Source of the DNA: Bacteroidales bacterium
Lineage (GTDB): Bacteria > Bacteroidota > Bacteroidia > Bacteroidales > GCA-2711565
NCBI GenBank assembly: GCA_029938505.1
Contig: JAOZUV010000019.1
Location: 5,614-13,812 of the forward strand
Reading direction: 5' to 3'
DNA: 8,199 nt
Below are positions 5,966-8,199 of this stretch, piece after piece. A program made the position numbers and the translations under genes. How positions within the stretch are numbered: the stretch's first letter is position 1; the number at the start of each line of letters is the position of its first letter. A model generated the notes under the pieces. The model ran no database searches. It was not told where the DNA came from and was given only the letters and a program-made list of their open reading frames with translations.

Positions 5966-6781
5966 ATGGATTGCAAAAACATAAATACGCTGCTCATTGA
6001 TTTTGTCGACAAACAATTAGATACTGATCAAACCAAATTAGTAAAAATCCATTTGGAAAAATGCAAAAGCTGTCGTCAAGAAGTTGAAGAACTAGCCATT
6101 GTAATGAATGAAATTAATAAAACACCAAAAGATAAACCTTCGGCTAAGCTTAAAGCTAATTTCATGCAAATGATTGATGAAGAAAAATCAGCATCAAAAA
6201 GCATAGCAGCAAAACCTATACTAGAGTCAAATACTCACGTACATTATCCTCGCTTACGATTTATAAACCCAATGTATCAAGTAGCTGCTGGTTTTGCCAT
6301 CTTAATATCTGGTTTACTCTTAGGACTTCTTATCAATAAAGGAAATACTGATAGCTCAGAAATGATGGCTTTGCAAAATGAAGTCTCTATGATGAAGCAG
6401 GTGGTTATGTTATCAAAGTTAGATCAAACGTCGCCAAGTTCCAGGATTCAAGCGGTGAATTATATGACTGAAATATCAAATCCTGATCCAAAAGTCATTA
6501 ATGCATTGATAAGCACCATGAATACAGATGAAAATTCAAATGTAAGATTAGCTGCAACAACAGCACTTTCACGATTTACTGATGATCAAATAGTGAGAGA
6601 TGCTTTAGTTAATTCATTGAGCATTCAGAATGATCCCATGGTTCAAATAACACTCATCAATATTATGATTGGAATGCACGAAACAAAAGCTAAATCATAC
6701 ATTGAGCAAATTGCTTCAAACGAAAATACCAATAAAAGCGTAAAATCAATTGCGCAAAGAGGAATCGAAATTTTAATCTAA
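5966..6781 (+). CDS. Zinc-finger anti-sigma factor with HEAT-like periplasmic domain
   Basis: A 271-residue single-pass membrane protein. The N-terminal cytoplasmic part carries the anti-sigma zinc motif HLEKCKSC (His29, Cys33, Cys36; Hx3Cx2C, zf-HC2/ZAS type), plus an early Cys3 that could be the fourth ligand. A linker (about 50-103) leads to one transmembrane helix (about 104-123, AAGFAILISGLLLGLLI). Outside the membrane a short Met-rich, probably helical stretch (about 130-152) is followed by repeated helical pairs from 158 to the end: SSRIQAVNYMTEI, DPKVINALISTM, SNVRLAATTALSRF, DPMVQITLINIM. These have the pattern of HEAT/armadillo repeats. It should bind and silence the sigma factor encoded just upstream, while the HEAT-like domain is the likely sensor or binding surface in the periplasm. 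The preceding bases AAGTC before the ATG recur before the gene at 7771. Regulated release by proteolysis or by conformational change cannot be told from sequence. Confidence 0.88.
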   Translation: MDCKNINTLLIDFVDKQLDTDQTKLVKIHLEKCKSCRQEVEELAIVMNEINKTPKDKPSAKLKANFMQMIDEEKSASKSIAAKPILESNTHVHYPRLRFINPMYQVAAGFAILISGLLLGLLINKGNTDSSEMMALQNEVSMMKQVVMLSKLDQTSPSSRIQAVNYMTEISNPDPKVINALISTMNTDENSNVRLAATTALSRFTDDQIVRDALVNSLSIQNDPMVQITLINIMIGMHETKAKSYIEQIASNENTNKSVKSIAQRGIEILI

Positions 6782-6795
6782 AATTTATATAAAAA

Positions 6796-6810
6796 ATTGC
6801 TGGCCGCAAT
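6796..6810 (+). repeat. Small hairpin in spacer between anti-sigma and first DUF4097 gene
   Basis: ATTGC (6796-6800) and GCAAT (6806-6810) flank TGGCC. It sits 15 bases after the anti-sigma stop in a 74-base spacer. It is a short stem without a T-run, so it is unlikely to stop transcription fully. The CTGGCCG core recurs in the next spacer (7662-7668). Confidence 0.35.
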
Positions 6811-6855
6811 CAAACAAAGAACAATTTATTGCAAACTTTTTAAAATTAATATATT

Positions 6856-7656
6856 ATGAAAACAGTAAAAAAATTAACAATAGCACTCGTAATCGTAGTT
6901 TTTTCGACTGCAACATTAAGTGCACAAACCTATAAGAAAGCTGTAAAAAATTCCAAAAGAGTAGTTATCGAAAATCTACTTGGAGAACTAACTTTTGAAG
7001 GCTATGAAGGAACAGAGATCATTGTTGAAGTAAGCAATTTTGAAGCTCCTCCAAAACGTGCTGATGGCTTAAAAGCAATTTATGGTGGTGGTGAAGACAA
7101 TAGTGGCATTGGACTTGGGTTCCATGAAGTGGATGGAAGCATTCAAATTACAGGTGCAAGTAAGCAATCTGAAGAAGCAAAATACACTTTCAAAATCCCT
7201 AACTCAATGAGTTTAGAAGTAAATTATGGAAGTCCATTTGCAGAAGCTGATGCAATCTCGTTTAAAAATTTCATTAATGAGATTTCAGTAAAAACGATGG
7301 ATGCAGATATTGAATTCTTAAATGTGACTGGACCTATAACTTCGAGCACTATTGATGGAACAACGACAGTTGTTTTTGGCACAGTTAATCAAGAAAGCCC
7401 AATTTCAATTTCTAGTATTGATGGAGAAATTGATGTTACATTACCTGCAAATACACCTGCAAATTTAAATTTCAGCACACACGATGGTGAAATTTATACA
7501 GACTTTGATGTAGATTTTACAAAGAAAGAAAAAGAAGGCAGACGATCTATGAGCTACATTGGTGGACATAATTCATCAAAAGGAACCATCAATAATGGTG
7601 GTGTAGAAATTAACTTAAAAAATATTGATGGTATAATTTACCTCAGAAAGAAATAA
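6856..7656 (+). CDS. Secreted DUF4097-family beta-solenoid protein
   Basis: A 266-residue exported protein. Residues 1-24 form a Sec signal peptide ending in LSAQ (cleavage near AQ/TY); there is no lipobox cysteine, so it is periplasmic or surface-located rather than a lipoprotein. The mature part is almost entirely beta strand, with the DUF4097 (putative adhesin) pattern: VVIENLLGELTFEGYEGTEI near the start, then a Gly-rich loop (IYGGGEDNSGIGLGF, about 75-89), KYTFKIPNSMSLEVNYGSP (about 109-127), and repeated turns. The turns VDG (92-94), IDG (166-168), IDG (188-190), HDG (209-211) and IDG (257-259) recur, several about 21-22 residues apart, as rungs of a solenoid would. It follows the anti-sigma gene by 74 bases on the same strand. 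Related DUF4097 proteins often sit beside ECF or envelope-stress regulators; here it may be an output or a partner of the anti-sigma sensor domain. The molecular function is unknown. Confidence 0.82.
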   Translation: MKTVKKLTIALVIVVFSTATLSAQTYKKAVKNSKRVVIENLLGELTFEGYEGTEIIVEVSNFEAPPKRADGLKAIYGGGEDNSGIGLGFHEVDGSIQITGASKQSEEAKYTFKIPNSMSLEVNYGSPFAEADAISFKNFINEISVKTMDADIEFLNVTGPITSSTIDGTTTVVFGTVNQESPISISSIDGEIDVTLPANTPANLNFSTHDGEIYTDFDVDFTKKEKEGRRSMSYIGGHNSSKGTINNGGVEINLKNIDGIIYLRKK

Positions 7657-7663
7657 ACATTCT

Positions 7664-7687
7664 GGCCGGCTCATCCCTGAGTCGGCC
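7664..7687 (+). terminator. GC-rich hairpin in spacer between the two DUF4097 genes
   Basis: GGCCGGCTCA (7664-7673) pairs with TGAGTCGGCC (7678-7687) over ten positions with one G-T wobble and a TCCC loop. It stands out in this AT-rich DNA. The following bases are T-containing but not a clean T-run (TATTTCATAATC), so it may be a partial terminator, or it may stabilise the 3' end of the upstream message and lower expression of the next gene. It begins seven bases after the stop at 7656. Confidence 0.5.
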
Positions 7688-7770
7688 TATTTCATAATCT
7701 TTCGCATAAAAATTTAAGTTTGGCATTTATTGCCTCTCCTGGAATTCTTATGCCTTAAAAAAATTAAGTC

Positions 7771-8199
7771 ATGAAAAAAATAAACATCAGTTTAATCTTA
7801 CTATTTATAAGCTCGATTGCTTTTAATCAAACGATAGTAGAAAAAACGATAAAAGTCAAATCACAAGAAAAAATTAATATAGATTTTGATTTTGCTGACA
7901 AAATTAATATCAAGGGTTGGGATAAAAATGAAATATATGTTAAAGCAAGTGTGAGTATTAATGATAATGAAGATAATGATTCATTTAAAATGGAAACCAT
8001 TGAAAACTCATCATCCATTAGCTTTATTTCAGATATTGAAGATATGAAGGAAATATCAAAAAATAGAGTAACCATACGTAAGTCAAAGGATGGGGAACGT
8101 ACAATTACTTATAACGATGGTTGGCATATTGATATGGATATCTATTTTGAAGTTTTTGTTCCAAAAAATTTGAAAATTAATGTTAACACGATAAGCGGC
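7771..8199 (+). CDS. Second DUF4097-like secreted protein (3' end beyond window)
   Basis: An open frame from ATG 7771 runs without a stop to the window edge (143 codons so far). MKKINISLILLFISSIAFNQ is a signal peptide with cleavage after NQ or nearby. The mature start, TIVEKTIKVKSQEKINIDFDF, then ADKINIKGWDKNEIYVKASV (about 42-61), has the same plan as VVIENLLGELTFEGYEGTEIIVEV in the protein encoded just upstream: a strand, a turn and a strand with a W/Y-D/E-x-x-E-I-x-V core. It ends at the edge in FVPKNLKINVNTISG, the usual opening of the DUF4097 solenoid rungs. An Asn/Asp-rich linker (INDNEDNDSF) and a charged central stretch (KSKDGERTITYNDGWHIDMDI) lie between. This is probably a paralogue of the first DUF4097 protein, co-directional after a 114-base spacer that holds a GC-rich hairpin. 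No lipobox cysteine is seen. Full length and C-terminal features are unknown. Confidence 0.8.
   Translation, partial: MKKINISLILLFISSIAFNQTIVEKTIKVKSQEKINIDFDFADKINIKGWDKNEIYVKASVSINDNEDNDSFKMETIENSSSISFISDIEDMKEISKNRVTIRKSKDGERTITYNDGWHIDMDIYFEVFVPKNLKINVNTISG

Noticed and set aside
7722..7734. GGCA-TTTAT-TGCC dyad before the second DUF4097-like gene
   Set aside because: Four-bp stem without further support; the stronger hairpin at 7664-7687 accounts for structure in this spacer.
7827..8075. Open frame of 82 codons on the minus strand
   Set aside because: Antisense to the second DUF4097-like gene, which has a start, signal peptide and family pattern.
1..8199. CRISPR arrays, tRNA or rRNA genes, insertion-sequence ends
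   Set aside because: No regularly spaced direct repeats, no tRNA-like cloverleaf or CCA end, no rRNA signature and no transposase reading frame were seen.

Overview
The window looks like the chromosome of a low-GC Bacteroidota (marine or gut Bacteroidales/Marinilabiliales-like). Base composition is strongly AT-rich, and most genes have A-rich leaders without Shine-Dalgarno motifs. There are TAnnTTTG-like promoter elements, and the protein families match: a Bacteroidota-type FadL porin, a DUF5362-like membrane protein, and an ECF sigma / HEAT-repeat anti-sigma / DUF4097 cluster. The phylum call is an inference from these features. No rRNA, tRNA, CRISPR array, insertion sequence or phage gene was seen.

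Layout. Positions 1-745 hold no intact gene. The minus strand there carries what looks like a decayed secreted-protein gene (a signal peptide broken by a stop at codon 4, then protein-like fragments in shifting frames). The rest is AT-rich leader DNA ahead of a FadL/OmpP1-family outer-membrane transporter (746-2005, +). This gene converges on an AMP-forming long-chain acyl-CoA synthetase (2063-3724, -), and a strong hairpin terminator fills the short gap. Together they suggest uptake and activation of fatty acids or similar hydrophobic substrates. Next comes a divergent intergenic region with a perfect 15-bp inverted repeat, then a three-helix DUF5362-like membrane protein (3897-4349, +). That gene converges on a PhzF-family isomerase (4368-5255, -), again with a terminator embedded in the gene ends.

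From 5412 to the right edge runs a co-directional cluster: an ECF sigma factor, a zinc-finger membrane anti-sigma factor with a HEAT-like periplasmic domain, a secreted DUF4097 protein with repeated IDG turns, and a second DUF4097-like secreted protein cut by the window end. The likely logic is an envelope-sensing regulon. The anti-sigma holds the sigma factor at the membrane through its Hx3Cx2C domain, its exported domain senses a signal, and the exported beta-solenoid proteins are either outputs or partners of the sensor. GC-rich hairpins in the two longer spacers of this cluster may set relative expression.

The most interesting parts are the sigma/HEAT-anti-sigma/DUF4097 cluster, the 15-bp palindrome at 3829-3864, and the decayed gene at the left edge. 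Nothing proves a wholly new system; the DUF4097-linked signalling cluster is the best candidate for unexplored function.
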